Part shown: positions 9,346 to 19,555 of the stretch, piece by piece
Layout of the letters: the number at the start of each line of letters is the position of its first letter
How positions within the stretch are numbered: position 1 is the stretch's first letter
Source: Bartonella rochalimae ATCC BAA-1498
Lineage (GTDB): Bacteria > Pseudomonadota > Alphaproteobacteria > Rhizobiales > Rhizobiaceae
NCBI RefSeq assembly: GCF_000706645.1
Contig: NZ_KL407338.1
Span: 139,405-203,404, forward strand
Direction of reading: 5' to 3'
DNA length: 64,000 bases
Program-made: the position numbers and the translations under genes
Notes under the pieces: model-generated
Database searches by the model: none
The model's input: the letters and a program-made list of their open reading frames with translations, nothing else
What the model was told of the DNA's origin: nothing

Positions 9346-11299
9346 ATTGGGTCATCTTTTTTTAGCGGCAGCATTGGCAGTTAGTTTGTTGCAGGCATTT
9401 TTACCAACTTTTGGGGTTTTACAAAAAAAGCGTTTATTGATGCAATTAGCAGTACCGCTAACATATATCATTTTTATATTATTGCTCTTATCTTTTTTGA
9501 TTATTGTTTACGCTTATATTGTATCTGATTTTTCTGTTCTTAATGTTGTTGAGAATTCTCATTCAGAAAAGCCAATGCTTTATAAAATCGTTGGTGTGTG
9601 GGGTAACCATGAAGGATCAATGTTATTATGGGTTTTGCTTTTAGCCTTTTTTAGTACATTGATTGCATTATTTTCTCCACAATTACAAGAACAGTTTAAA
9701 GCATTAGTTTTAAGTTGCCAAAGTTGGATCATAAGTGCTTTTCTTTTGTTTATTCTCTTTATGTCTAATCCATTTGTACGTGTTCATTCACCGGTATTGC
9801 AGGGAAATGATCTTAATCCTGTGTTACAGGATATTTCTTTAGCAATTCATCCCCCACTTCTTTATTTGGGCTATGTTGGTTTTTCGGTTTGTTTTTCTTT
9901 TGCAATAGCTGCATTGATTATAGGATATATTAATAAGATTTGGGCTTGTTGGATACGACCATGGGTTTTGCTTGCATGGATTTTTTTGACAATTGGCATT
10001 ACCGTTGGGTCTTATTGGGCTTACTATGAATTAGGTTGGGGTGGTTACTGGTTTTGGGATTCAGTTGAAAATGTTTCATTAATGCCTTGGCTTTCGGGAA
10101 CTGCTCTTTTACATTCGGTGATTGTTTTTGAAAAACGAAACTTATTGAGAAGCTGGACCTTATTTTTAGCTATTCTTACGTTTTCTCTTTCTCTTATGGG
10201 AACTTTTCTTGTTCGTTCAGGTCTTTTGATGTCTGTGCATAGTTTTGCTGTTGATCCAGCACGTGGGAAGGCAATTCTTGCTATTTTGTTTTTTTTCACG
10301 GGAGGAGCTTTTCTTCTTTTTGTTATACGGATGCCTATTTTGAAAACAGGGGGACTTTTTCATCCAATTTCGCGTGAAGGTTTTATTATTTTAAATAATT
10401 TACTTCTTACAACAGCAACAGCCACAGTTTTAATTGGTACACTCTACCCTTATTTTTTCGAGGCATTAACAGGGCAAAAAATCTCTGTGGGTGCTCTTTT
10501 TTTTAATCTTACATTTGGATCTTTAATGATAGTACTTTTGTTATTTGTTCCATTTGGCACGATGATGGCTTGGAAACGTAGCGATTTTTTTGCAGTTTTT
10601 GAGCGATTGTGGTGTGTTTTTGCACTGGCTTGTGTAGCGTGTTTTATAACATTTTATGTAGATTCTTTACGTGATATTTTTGCTGCTTTAGGGATTGGAT
10701 TAGCAGTTTTTGTTTTTTTGGGTGGTTTGGCTGATCTTTGGAACAAAAGTGGTTATCATAAGGTGTCTTTTAGGGTTCGGGTTAAGAGATTTTTAGGATT
10801 ACCATTATCTGTTTTTGGTGCAGCGTTGGCCCATATGGGATTAGGAGTTACATTATTCGGCATTATTTGGGTTGCAACTTTTGGGCAAGAACGTATTTTA
10901 ATTATGCAAGTAGGAGAGACAGTTACGATAGCTGATAAGACTATTCGTTTTGATGAAGTTCATAATATTGCAGGTTCGAATTATTCAGCGATACAATTCG
11001 ATTTTAAAATATACGAGAATAAAAATGTGATAAGTAATGTGACAGCATCGAAACGTTTTTATTCAAGCCAAAATAGATCGACGACGGAAGTTGGTATTCA
11101 AAATCATGGCTTTTCTCAGTTTTATATTGCTCCTGGTCGTATAAATGATCAAGGGCTTGTCGTGCATATATGGTGGAAACCGTATGTGATATGTATTTGG
11201 TTTGGTGCGTTCATGATGGCGATAGGAGGAGGCTTTTCTCTTTTAAATCATTGGATGCGTGTAGGTTGGGTGCAATCGATTATAAAGGGATCAAGATGA
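9335..11299 (+). CDS. ccmF: heme lyase subunit CcmF (CycK)
   Basis: A 654-residue polytopic inner-membrane protein with many hydrophobic segments. The tryptophan-rich heme-handling motif [19 protein letters not shown] is intact. Further family landmarks are [14 protein letters not shown] and [14 protein letters not shown]. CcmF with CcmH transfers heme from CcmE to apocytochrome c at the periplasmic side. The start is GTG at 9335 inside the end of ccmE, and the stop overlaps the ccmH start as ATGA. Its length is normal for the family. Confidence 0.96.
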   Translation: MLVELGHLFLAAALAVSLLQAFLPTFGVLQKKRLLMQLAVPLTYIIFILLLLSFLIIVYAYIVSDFSVLNVVENSHSEKPMLYKIVGVWGNHEGSMLLWVLLLAFFSTLIALFSPQLQEQFKALVLSCQSWIISAFLLFILFMSNPFVRVHSPVLQGNDLNPVLQDISLAIHPPLLYLGYVGFSVCFSFAIAALIIGYINKIWACWIRPWVLLAWIFLTIGITVGSYWAYYELGWGGYWFWDSVENVSLMPWLSGTALLHSVIVFEKRNLLRSWTLFLAILTFSLSLMGTFLVRSGLLMSVHSFAVDPARGKAILAILFFFTGGAFLLFVIRMPILKTGGLFHPISREGFIILNNLLLTTATATVLIGTLYPYFFEALTGQKISVGALFFNLTFGSLMIVLLLFVPFGTMMAWKRSDFFAVFERLWCVFALACVACFITFYVDSLRDIFAALGIGLAVFVFLGGLADLWNKSGYHKVSFRVRVKRFLGLPLSVFGAALAHMGLGVTLFGIIWVATFGQERILIMQVGETVTIADKTIRFDEVHNIAGSNYSAIQFDFKIYENKNVISNVTASKRFYSSQNRSTTEVGIQNHGFSQFYIAPGRINDQGLVVHIWWKPYVICIWFGAFMMAIGGGFSLLNHWMRVGWVQSIIKGSR

Positions 11300-11724
11300 G
11301 GAAGCTTTTCTTTTGGATTTTTACATTCTTTATTCTCATTTTTTCTATGCAATTAGTGGGAGCGGTAGAGCCAGATGAGATTTTAATGGATCCAATACTC
11401 GAAGGGCGCGCGCGTGATATTTCATCCTATTTGCGTTGTCCAGTTTGTCAAAATCAAACAATTGATGATTCAAATTCCTCCTTAGCACGTGATTTACGTC
11501 TTTTAGTTCGTGAGCGCTTGAAAGCAGGTGATAATAATCAGCAGGTTATTGATTTTCTTGTTGAACAATATGGTGAATTTATTTTACTAACACCCCCATT
11601 TAATAAAACAACATGGTTTTTATGGTTATCACCTCTGATCATCATTATTATTGGTGTAAGTTTCATTTTATTTCGAATAAGGTGGGCAAGCAGAAAAACA
11701 CCCATTTCTTTTGATGCTCATTAA
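11296..11724 (+). CDS. ccmH: cytochrome c maturation thioredoxin-like protein CcmH (CycL)
   Basis: A 142-residue protein with a signal peptide (residues 1-22), a three-helix domain bearing the redox motif in LRCPVCQNQTIDDSNS, and a C-terminal membrane anchor at about residues 105-126. It keeps apocytochrome CXXCH cysteines reduced for heme attachment. I start it at ATG 11296, which overlaps the ccmF stop in ATGA. A longer in-frame reading from 11170 would run inside ccmF without reason. Its length matches the short single-domain CycL of rhizobia. It is the last gene of the operon. Confidence 0.94.
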   Translation: MRKLFFWIFTFFILIFSMQLVGAVEPDEILMDPILEGRARDISSYLRCPVCQNQTIDDSNSSLARDLRLLVRERLKAGDNNQQVIDFLVEQYGEFILLTPPFNKTTWFLWLSPLIIIIIGVSFILFRIRWASRKTPISFDAH

Positions 11725-11867
11725 TAGAAGCGATTCATAATATTGTTGAAATTAAAATGGATATTATATGGATAAAGAAAAGTGAGGGATTTAAACGGAT
11801 AGTTTAGATTTATTTCATCTGAATGTTATTTATCATCAACTTTACAAAACTTTAATAATTTAGACAG

Positions 11868-11890
11868 AAAACAGTAATATTTACTGTTTT
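11868..11890. promoter_or_regulatory. 10-bp perfect dyad before htrA
   Basis: AAAACAGTAA (11868-11877) and TTACTGTTTT (11881-11890) form a perfect inverted repeat with a 3-base spacer, 48 bases upstream of the htrA start. AATATTACTG at 11912-11921 repeats the core in inverse orientation. The dyad could be an operator for htrA or a short-loop terminator of the ccm operon, since a TGTTTTATTG tract follows. Spacing and the repeated half-site favour an operator. No binding protein is implied by the sequence. Confidence 0.45.
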
Positions 11891-11938
11891 ATTGTTAATT
11901 ACAGTATGGTTAAAATATTACTGAGTAGGAGCATAAAA

Positions 11939-13444
11939 ATGATCAGATCAAATTTTCGTATGATGTTAACAGCAGTAAGTTGTTCTGTATTTTTAGCAAG
12001 TACGATGTTTTTTACCGGATCAAGCTTTTGGGTGACAAATACCTATGCGAATCCTGTATTTGTTCCTTCAGTACAACAACAAGGATTTGCAGATGTTGTA
12101 TCTAAAGTAAAAGCAGCTGTTGTTTCTGTGCAAGTGAAGAGTAATGCTAAGAAAGAAGAGCGTTTCTTTAGTAATTTTTTTAGCAGTCCAGGGATTGATC
12201 AGTTGCCAGATCAACATCCTTTGAAAAGATTTTTTAAAGATTTTTATAATCATGCTCTTCCTAATAATAAGCCTTTGAATCGTTCGCGTAAATTTCGTCC
12301 TATTGCCTTTGGATCTGGCTTTTTTACCTCTTCTGATGGTTATATTGTTACCAATCATCACGTCATTGCGGAGGGAACGAGCTATGCTGTCATTCTCGAT
12401 GACGGTACAGAACTTGAGGCAAAACTTATTGGAGCAGATCCCCGAACTGATCTTGCGGTATTAAAAGTAAATGATAAACGGAAGTTTCCATACGTTGATT
12501 TTGCAGATGATTCGACAATCCATGTGGGAGATTGGGTAGTGGCTGTCGGGAATCCATTTGGCCTTGGTGGAACTGTAACAGCGGGTATAGTTTCTGCGCG
12601 TGGACGTGATATTGGTGCTGGTGTTTATGACGATTTTATTCAGATTGATGCTGCTGTTAATCGTGGTAATTCTGGGGGGCCAACGTTTAATCTTAATGGA
12701 CAAGTTGTTGGAATTAATACAGCAATTTATTCTCCCTCTGGTGGGAATGTTGGGATTGCTTTTGCTATTCCTTCAGCAACAGCAAAACAGGTTGTGAAAC
12801 AACTTATGGAAAAAGGTTCTGTTCAGCGAGGTTGGATCGGTGTGCAAATTCAGGCTGTTACAAAAGAAATTTCTGATTCAATTGGTCTCAAAGAATCTAA
12901 AGGTGCTTTAATTACTGATCCGCTCAAAGGGCCAGCAGCAAAGGCTGGCGTTAAAGCAGGGGATGTAATTATTGCAGTTAATGGCGAAAAAATTAATGAT
13001 GCACGTGATCTAGCAAAGCGTATTGCAAATACTAAGCCTGGAGAAACTGTTACTTTAGGAATTTGGAGATCGGGTAAAGAGGAAAGTATTAAGGTTAAGC
13101 TTGATTCCATGCCAGCAGATGAGGGACAGCGAGAAAAAGGAAAATATTCAAGTGAACATGGTAATTCAGATGAAACGTTAGAAGATTATGGTTTGATTGT
13201 AGCTCCTTCTGATGATGGTGTAGGATTGGTTGTAACGGATGTGGACTCAGATGCAGATGCAGCTGATAGGGGAGTACGTCCTGGTGATGTCATCGTAACG
13301 GTTAATAATAGGCCTGTCAAAAAAGCATCTGATATTACTGATGCAATCAAAGATGCAAAAAAACTAGGGAGAAATGCGATATTGTTACAAGTGCGAACAA
13401 ATGATCAGAATCGTTTTATTGCCCTTCCAATTCTAAAAAAATAA
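11939..13444 (+). CDS. htrA: periplasmic serine protease HtrA/DegP
   Basis: A 501-residue Do-family protease/chaperone. A long signal peptide is followed by a trypsin-like domain with the full triad: His in VTNHHVI, Asp in DPRTDLAVL and Ser in NRGNSGGP. Two PDZ domains follow (beginning near RGWIGVQIQ and EDYGLIV). I chose ATG 11939 because AGGA lies 8 bases upstream. An ATG at 11906 has no such site. The gene degrades or refolds damaged envelope proteins, and the HtrA homologue is a known antigen in Bartonella. The two-component pair just downstream, separated by a stem-loop, is a conserved neighbour in rhizobia and may sense envelope stress. Confidence 0.95.
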   Translation: MIRSNFRMMLTAVSCSVFLASTMFFTGSSFWVTNTYANPVFVPSVQQQGFADVVSKVKAAVVSVQVKSNAKKEERFFSNFFSSPGIDQLPDQHPLKRFFKDFYNHALPNNKPLNRSRKFRPIAFGSGFFTSSDGYIVTNHHVIAEGTSYAVILDDGTELEAKLIGADPRTDLAVLKVNDKRKFPYVDFADDSTIHVGDWVVAVGNPFGLGGTVTAGIVSARGRDIGAGVYDDFIQIDAAVNRGNSGGPTFNLNGQVVGINTAIYSPSGGNVGIAFAIPSATAKQVVKQLMEKGSVQRGWIGVQIQAVTKEISDSIGLKESKGALITDPLKGPAAKAGVKAGDVIIAVNGEKINDARDLAKRIANTKPGETVTLGIWRSGKEESIKVKLDSMPADEGQREKGKYSSEHGNSDETLEDYGLIVAPSDDGVGLVVTDVDSDADAADRGVRPGDVIVTVNNRPVKKASDITDAIKDAKKLGRNAILLQVRTNDQNRFIALPILKK

Positions 13445-13457
13445 CATTTATAAGAAG

Positions 13458-13489
13458 TGAAACAGAAACTGACTAAGGTTTCTGTTTCA
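13458..13489 (+). other. 12-bp stem-loop between htrA and the response regulator
   Basis: TGAAACAGAAAC (13458-13469) pairs perfectly with GTTTCTGTTTCA (13478-13489) around an 8-base loop, 14 bases after the htrA stop. There is no uridine tract after it, so it is not a textbook intrinsic terminator. It may stabilise the htrA mRNA end, terminate in a factor-assisted way, or lower read-through into the regulator gene. Confidence 0.6.
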
Positions 13490-13522
13490 TCAATCATTGA
13501 ATAAAATAATGGAGATGCGTTT

Positions 13523-14209
13523 ATGAAGATACTCATTATCGAAGATGATCGTGAGACAGGGCGTTATCTCGAGAAAGCCTTTTTGGAGGCAGGACATACA
13601 GCTGACATTGCTTATGATGGAGATACGGGGTATACTTTTGCTGAGACGGTAAATTATGATGTGATGGTTATTGATCGCATGCTTCCATATCGTGACGGTC
13701 TTTCTATTGTTACTGAGTTGCGTGCAAAAGGCATCGAAACACCAGTTCTTATTCTTTCTGCTTTAGGTCAGGTTGATGATCGTGTAACTGGTTTGCGTGC
13801 GGGTGGAGATGATTATCTGACAAAACCCTTTGCTTTTTCTGAACTGCTTGCGCGTGTTGAAGTTTTACGAAGGCGAAAAAATCCGAAGGAAGCAGAAACT
13901 GTTTATTGTGTTGGCGATCTCGAACTTGATCGATTAGCACATATAGTGAAGCGTGGTGACAAGAACATTATATTGCAACCGCGTGAATTTCGTTTACTGG
14001 AGTATTTAATGCGATACTCTGGACAGGTCGTTACTCGTACGATGCTTTTAGAAAATGTTTGGGATTACCATTTTGATCCGCAAACAAATGTTATTGATGT
14101 TCATATATCTCGTTTAAGAGCAAAGATTGAAAAAGATTTTGATGTTCCCCTTTTGCATACAGTTCGTGGAGCAGGATATATGCTAAAGGCACCAGAAAAG
14201 AAAATATGA
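13523..14209 (+). CDS. OmpR-family response regulator
   Basis: A 228-residue regulator. The receiver domain has IEDDRE, the phospho-Asp in VMVIDRMLPYRDG, LILSALG as the Ser switch region and DYLTKPFAF with the conserved Lys. The winged-helix domain ends in HTVRGAGYML. A Shine-Dalgarno GGAGA precedes the ATG. Its stop overlaps the kinase start as ATGA. The order degP-regulator-kinase-glnE is conserved in rhizobia, but I know of no established gene symbol or regulon. Confidence 0.9.
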   Translation: MKILIIEDDRETGRYLEKAFLEAGHTADIAYDGDTGYTFAETVNYDVMVIDRMLPYRDGLSIVTELRAKGIETPVLILSALGQVDDRVTGLRAGGDDYLTKPFAFSELLARVEVLRRRKNPKEAETVYCVGDLELDRLAHIVKRGDKNIILQPREFRLLEYLMRYSGQVVTRTMLLENVWDYHFDPQTNVIDVHISRLRAKIEKDFDVPLLHTVRGAGYMLKAPEKKI

Positions 14210-15597
14210 ACCGTTTAATCAACATGATGCGTACGACTGCAGTGAGGCTTTCTGCGCTTTATATTTTGCTTTTTGGATTAGTTGCGGCGGGACTTTCTCT
14301 TTATATGACAGCATTCGCTATTTCATTACTGACAGACCAAACGGAACAAGCTTTACGTGAAGAATTAAGGTATATCGAGAGTGCTTATAATTATGGTGGG
14401 CTGCCTATATTAATGCGTACTATTGATTATCGTTCACGTCAACCAGGGGCTTTTCTTTATCTTGTCACTGATCCAACGGGTCGTATTTTGGCAGGGAATG
14501 TTGCGCACATAGAACCTGGGATTCTTCAATCTAATGGCTTTCTTTCTCATTCTTTTTTGTATTCACGCTTTGGAGAAAATGGCCAGATAAATGAACAAAA
14601 TAAACATCGTGCTTTAGCGGCTATTATTGATTTACCCAATGCTATGAAACTTCTTGTTGGGCGAGATTTAGATGAACCGGAACGTTTTGTAACAGTTATT
14701 CGTAAAGCCGTTATGATTGCTCTTGCAGCAATGGTTGGAGGTGCTTTGTTAATATGGTTTTTTATTGGTCGGCGCGCATTACAAAGGATTGATCGTGTAA
14801 CAGCTGCATCACAGCGTTTGATGAATGGTGATTTTAGTGGGCGCTTACCCGTTTCTGGAGCCGGTGATGAGTTTGATCGATTGTCAGTTAATCTTAACGT
14901 TATGTTAGATCGTATTGAAGAATTAAATACTGGTTTGCGTCAGGTGTCAGATAATATTGCTCATGATCTTAAGACACCACTAACTCGTCTCAGAAATCGT
15001 GCCGAAGAAGCACTTGTAGGAAAGAAAACAGAGTTTGAATATCGGCAGGCTCTGGATGATGTTATTGCTGAATCAGATTATCTTATTCGTACTTTTAGTG
15101 CTATTTTAATGATTTCACGTATTGAAGCAGGTAGCTCAATTGAGAATCTTGAAATAACGAATATAAAATTGATTCTTGAAAATGCGGTTGAATTTTATGA
15201 ACCTTTTGCTGAAGAAGCTGGTGTTTCGCTTCGATTGGGACATACTTTTGATAAAGAGCTCAAGCTGAATCGTGAACTTATTACACAATCAATTTTAAAT
15301 CTTATTGATAACGCAATCAAATATGCATCTATAGGTGAAAAAAAGGCAGAGGTTTCTTTGTCAATGGAGGATGATGGAGGACGTTTGCGCGTTGTAGTTA
15401 GTGATAATGGTCCAGGAATAGCAGAAGATAAACGTGAAAAAGTGATAGAACGGTTTGTTCGTCTTGAAGAAAGCCGCACACAACCTGGTTTTGGTATTGG
15501 TTTAAGTATAACAAAAGCTGTTATGAAACTTCATGGGGGCGAATTGTTACTTGAAAACGCAAATCCAGGATTGAAAGCTGTTTTATTATTTCCTTAA
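14206..15597 (+). CDS. sensor histidine kinase paired with the htrA-linked regulator
   Basis: A 463-residue kinase with membrane segments at about residues 12-34 and 163-186, a periplasmic loop of about 130 residues, a HAMP domain (RRALQRIDRVTAASQRLMNG), the His box in DNIAHDLKTPLTRLRNR, the N box in LNLIDNAIKYA and G boxes in SDNGPGIAED and GFGIGLSI. It is co-translated with the regulator. Proximity to htrA suggests an envelope signal, but this is inference. Confidence 0.9.
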   Translation: MNRLINMMRTTAVRLSALYILLFGLVAAGLSLYMTAFAISLLTDQTEQALREELRYIESAYNYGGLPILMRTIDYRSRQPGAFLYLVTDPTGRILAGNVAHIEPGILQSNGFLSHSFLYSRFGENGQINEQNKHRALAAIIDLPNAMKLLVGRDLDEPERFVTVIRKAVMIALAAMVGGALLIWFFIGRRALQRIDRVTAASQRLMNGDFSGRLPVSGAGDEFDRLSVNLNVMLDRIEELNTGLRQVSDNIAHDLKTPLTRLRNRAEEALVGKKTEFEYRQALDDVIAESDYLIRTFSAILMISRIEAGSSIENLEITNIKLILENAVEFYEPFAEEAGVSLRLGHTFDKELKLNRELITQSILNLIDNAIKYASIGEKKAEVSLSMEDDGGRLRVVVSDNGPGIAEDKREKVIERFVRLEESRTQPGFGIGLSITKAVMKLHGGELLLENANPGLKAVLLFP

Positions 15598-15691
15598 TAT
15601 TGTTATTGCTTGTTTATTTTATAGATATTGCCTTTTTCTAATTTTGTTATGCAATAAAATAGAATGAAAACTAAAATGCTTTCTTGATGGA

Positions 15692-18622
15692 ATGCAGATG
15701 AAGACAGCTTTTTTAAAAACACGGCTTTTTCCTTTACGTCCTCTTGATGAGAGTGGTTCACAATGGTTGAAAGATATTGAAGAACAAGCAAGAAAAGAAA
15801 ATTTAGAACCATTGGTTTCCTATATTGTAGGTGGAGGAGAGCAAGTTGATTTTATCTGCGCAGTCATGACTTTATCTCCTTTTTTACGTGGAGTTTTGAT
15901 TGCAAATCCCTCTTATCTTAGTCCTTTATTGACTACAGATATAGAAACAAGGCTCAGTGAAATTGTAGAAGATATTGCTGCCGTTGATAGAGCTGAAATG
16001 ATTCATGAAACTTCATTAATGGCGGCTTTAAGGTGCAAGAAAAGAGAAGCGCACACTCTGATTGCTTTAGCTGATTTAAGTCGTGTTTTTACTTATGAGG
16101 TTTCTTGCGCATGGCTGACACGTCTTGGTGAAGCAGCATTAGGTGCAGCTTTACGTTTTCTTTTGAGGGAAGCTCATGATTGTGGAAAAATACGTTTAGC
16201 TAATCGTGATATACCAGAGAAAGATTGTGGTTTAATTGTTTTAGGGATGGGGAAATTTGGCGCTGAAGAACTTAATTATTCCTCTGACATTGATCTGATT
16301 ATTTTAATTGATGAAATGTCATCTCATGTGGGAGATTCCTATGAAAGTGTTGATATATTTTCAAAAATGGTGCGCCGATTAATCCGTATCATTCAAGAGC
16401 GTACTGCCGAAGGATATGTTTTTCGGCTCGATTTGCGACTCCGACCAGATCCAGGTTCAACACCTTTGGCGTTACCTATTAGAGCTGCTCTGCGTTATTA
16501 TGAAGGGCATGGTCAAAATTGGGAACGTGCAGCTATGATTAAAGCACGTCCAGTAGCGGGCGACATTGATGCAGGTTTTAATTTTCTTAAAGAACTTTCT
16601 CCTTATGTATGGCGCAAATATTTAGACTATGCAGCTATTGCTGATATTCATTCTATTAAACGCCAAATCCATGCTTATAAAAATTATGGGCAAATTGCTG
16701 TTTATGGTCATAATATCAAATTGGGACGAGGGGGTATTCGTGAAATTGAATTTTTCGTGCAAACACAACAGTTAATTGCTGGAGGACGCTTACCTCAATT
16801 ACGTGGACGTAAAACAGTTGAAATGTTAGCAGAGCTTTGCAATCTTGGTTGGATCGGAGAGGAAATTAAAGATAGCCTTATAAAAAGCTATGCTTTTTTA
16901 CGTAATGTTGAACACTGTATTCAAATGATTGCAGATGAACAAACGCATGTTTTGCCAGAAGAAGTTACGCGATTTACGAGCGTTGCGTATTTGATGGGAT
17001 ATCAAGAGAGTCACTGTTTTATTCGTGATTTGTTAGAAACACTTCTGATAGTGGAAGAACATTATGCTGCGTTGTTTGAGCACGAGCAAGAACTTGGCTT
17101 GGAAATGGGTAACTTGGTTTTCACAGGTGAGGAGGATGACCCTGAAACACTTATTACATTAAGTCGTTTAGGTTTTAAAAGGGCAAGCGATATTTGTCGT
17201 ATTATGCGTACGTTGCATTGTGGGCGTTATAGGGCCACTCAATCTGCTGAAGCGCGTGAAAGATTAACAGAGCTTACACCAGCACTTTTAAAGGCTTTTG
17301 GTGCGACCAAAAGAGCAGATGAGGCAATGTTGCGTTTTGATAGTTTTTTGCAAGGCTTGCCTTCAGGGATACAGCTTTTTAGCTTATTGCAGTCAAATCC
17401 GCCCCTTTTAGATATGTTGGTTTGTATTATGGGTGCTGCACCACGGCTTGCCGAGATTATTACACGTACACCACACGTTTTTGATGGGATGCTGGATCCT
17501 AAAATTTTTTCAGAATTGCCAACAAAAGATTATTTAGAAAATCGTTTGCAATATTTTCTTGAAGGTGTCACTTCTTATGAAGAAATTCTTGATCATCTAA
17601 GGATTTTTGCTGGTGAACAGCGTTTTTTGATTGGTATTCGGCTTTTGAATGGTACAATTAATGGAGATAGAGCAGGTTTTGCTTTTACTGCGCTCGCTGA
17701 TCTCATGATTGCAAAAACGCTTACTGCTGTTCAAGAAGAATTTTTTCGTCATCATGGCCATATCAAAGGGGGACGTATTGGCATATTGGGTATGGGTAAG
17801 CTGGGAAGCTGTGAATTAACAGCAGGATCAGATGTCGATCTTATTTTACTGTATGAGCATGACGAAAATGTAGAAATGTCTGATGGAGAAAAGCCACTCT
17901 ATGTTTCTCAATATTATACCCGTTTAACACAACGTTTTGTTTCTGCTTTATCTACTTCTACAAATCAAGGAGTTCTTTATACTGTTGATTTAAGACTACG
18001 GCCATTGGGCAATAAAGGGCCTATAGCTGTTCCCTTTCAGGTTTTTAGAAAATATCAACGCCAGGAAGCTTGGATATGGGAACATCTTGCCTTAACCCGT
18101 GCAAGGGGTATAGCTGGAGATGCTGATTTTTTGCAAAAATTGGAAAATGAAGTAAGGGAAATTATTGCACTTCCTTGTGATAAAAAAAAGGTTGCAAAAG
18201 AAGTGCTTGAAATGCGTGCTTTAATTGAAAAAGAAAAACCACCGGCAAATCGATGGGATTTAAAAACTCTACCTGGTGGTATTATGGATCTTGAATTTAT
18301 TGCTCAATTTGCTCTTATAACTCATGTCATTGATTTTCAAATTGGAGCGACTACAGCTGATATTCTTTCTCGTTTACCACTCGATTTTCTAAGTCAATCA
18401 TTGATTGCTGATTTACATTACGCTTATTGTCTTTATAACAATTTAAGTCAGATTATACGTCTTTGCTTAAATGAGGCTCTTAATCCTGATGATATGCCAC
18501 CTGGGTTGAGCGATCTTTTGCTACGTAGTATTGGCGAGCCTGATTTGCCACGTGTTGAAAAATTAATTGAAGAAATAGGACAATCAGTGCGTACAATTTT
18601 TACACAAGTTATGGGACGCTAG
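15692..18622 (+). CDS. glnE: bifunctional glutamine synthetase adenylyltransferase/deadenylase
   Basis: A 976-residue protein of full family length with two nucleotidyltransferase halves. The N-terminal half has LGMGKFGAEELNYSSDIDLI and the C-terminal half has LGMGKLGSCELTAGSDVDLI, each with the GxGKxG and DxD metal-binding motifs. The first removes and the second adds AMP on glutamine synthetase in response to PII and glutamine. RLDLRLRPDPGSTP and VDLRLRPLGNKGPI are the matching downstream motifs. The start is ATG at 15692 or 15698, with GATGGA ahead of both. Its position after the htrA-linked kinase is the rhizobial order. Confidence 0.96.
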   Translation: MQMKTAFLKTRLFPLRPLDESGSQWLKDIEEQARKENLEPLVSYIVGGGEQVDFICAVMTLSPFLRGVLIANPSYLSPLLTTDIETRLSEIVEDIAAVDRAEMIHETSLMAALRCKKREAHTLIALADLSRVFTYEVSCAWLTRLGEAALGAALRFLLREAHDCGKIRLANRDIPEKDCGLIVLGMGKFGAEELNYSSDIDLIILIDEMSSHVGDSYESVDIFSKMVRRLIRIIQERTAEGYVFRLDLRLRPDPGSTPLALPIRAALRYYEGHGQNWERAAMIKARPVAGDIDAGFNFLKELSPYVWRKYLDYAAIADIHSIKRQIHAYKNYGQIAVYGHNIKLGRGGIREIEFFVQTQQLIAGGRLPQLRGRKTVEMLAELCNLGWIGEEIKDSLIKSYAFLRNVEHCIQMIADEQTHVLPEEVTRFTSVAYLMGYQESHCFIRDLLETLLIVEEHYAALFEHEQELGLEMGNLVFTGEEDDPETLITLSRLGFKRASDICRIMRTLHCGRYRATQSAEARERLTELTPALLKAFGATKRADEAMLRFDSFLQGLPSGIQLFSLLQSNPPLLDMLVCIMGAAPRLAEIITRTPHVFDGMLDPKIFSELPTKDYLENRLQYFLEGVTSYEEILDHLRIFAGEQRFLIGIRLLNGTINGDRAGFAFTALADLMIAKTLTAVQEEFFRHHGHIKGGRIGILGMGKLGSCELTAGSDVDLILLYEHDENVEMSDGEKPLYVSQYYTRLTQRFVSALSTSTNQGVLYTVDLRLRPLGNKGPIAVPFQVFRKYQRQEAWIWEHLALTRARGIAGDADFLQKLENEVREIIALPCDKKKVAKEVLEMRALIEKEKPPANRWDLKTLPGGIMDLEFIAQFALITHVIDFQIGATTADILSRLPLDFLSQSLIADLHYAYCLYNNLSQIIRLCLNEALNPDDMPPGLSDLLLRSIGEPDLPRVEKLIEEIGQSVRTIFTQVMGR

Positions 18623-19555
18623 ATAGAATGTTTCTTAAGTAAAATCATACGTTGATTTTTTAGTATACAAATGAATGTATGTTAAAATAAACTATGAATA
18701 TTATACTATGCTTTATTTTTTTGATTAATAAACTCAGAAAAGCTTTTTTGATTGTCAATCAATAAAGCAGGTGAGTTTATTACACGGATAAGCTTCCTTT
18801 TAAGCAATTATTTTCTACTCACAGAAAGTGATCACTAATAATATTTTTATAATTTATTTCTCTGTTCAATTTAATATATGCATCATTTTATATGTAAAAT
18901 TTTAGCTCAAAGAGTTATAGTATTACACGTATGGTGAGAATTGATACAATACAAGAAATAAGTAAGCTATGCTGAAGATATATAATCGTTGTATATTTTA
19001 TGATGACTATGTACCTTACACATTATAGAGATTCATGCAAAATAGAGATTCATGCAAATGTTGAAAGAGGCAAATTTTCAGGGATCTCTTCTATATCCTA
19101 TTGTGATGCAAAAAAAGTTAAAATAAGACTATAGATGTAGACGTGTTATGCGTGTTTAAATTGCTTCAGAAGAAAATAGATCTGTAATAAGGAGAAAAGG
19201 GAGAAAAAGTAAATTTTATCAAATTATATGCTGTTATAGTATTTATTTTTCTGAGAAGTATGCTCAATATATTAAATATGTTTATCATTTTAACGTACAA
19301 TACTTTTAAGTATAATAAGTAAGATTATGATTTTCTTTTTACTTATTGCATCCGTATTTATCTGCAATAAGATTGAGATGAGGTTTAGTGCCCTTACTAA
19401 AGTAGAGAAGTTTATCTTTCATTATAAGTTAATGACAAACTTTATTCCTAGGATTAAATATTTGGGTTTACATTAGATTTTCATACGAGAAGTTTAGAGT
19501 TCATTGGAATAAGGTCATTTTTTATGGGTGAAGATTTAATTTGTAGGAGATTCCT
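18623..19555. other. 933-base gap between glnE and ogt
   Basis: No supported gene. It contains stops in every frame and no protein family I recognise on either strand. It holds a 17-base tandem duplication at 19025-19058 (listed separately) and a short dyad TTGATTG/CAATCAA near 18748-18762. The length is unusual beside the tight packing on either side, so a fully eroded gene is possible. I found no residual motif to name it. Confidence 0.45.
19025..19058. repeat. 17-bp perfect tandem duplication
   Basis: The unit ATAGAGATTCATGCAAA occurs twice head to tail (19025-19041 and 19042-19058) within a non-coding gap. It looks like a recent slippage or duplication event. There is no sign that it is a regulatory iteron. 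Confidence 0.85.
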
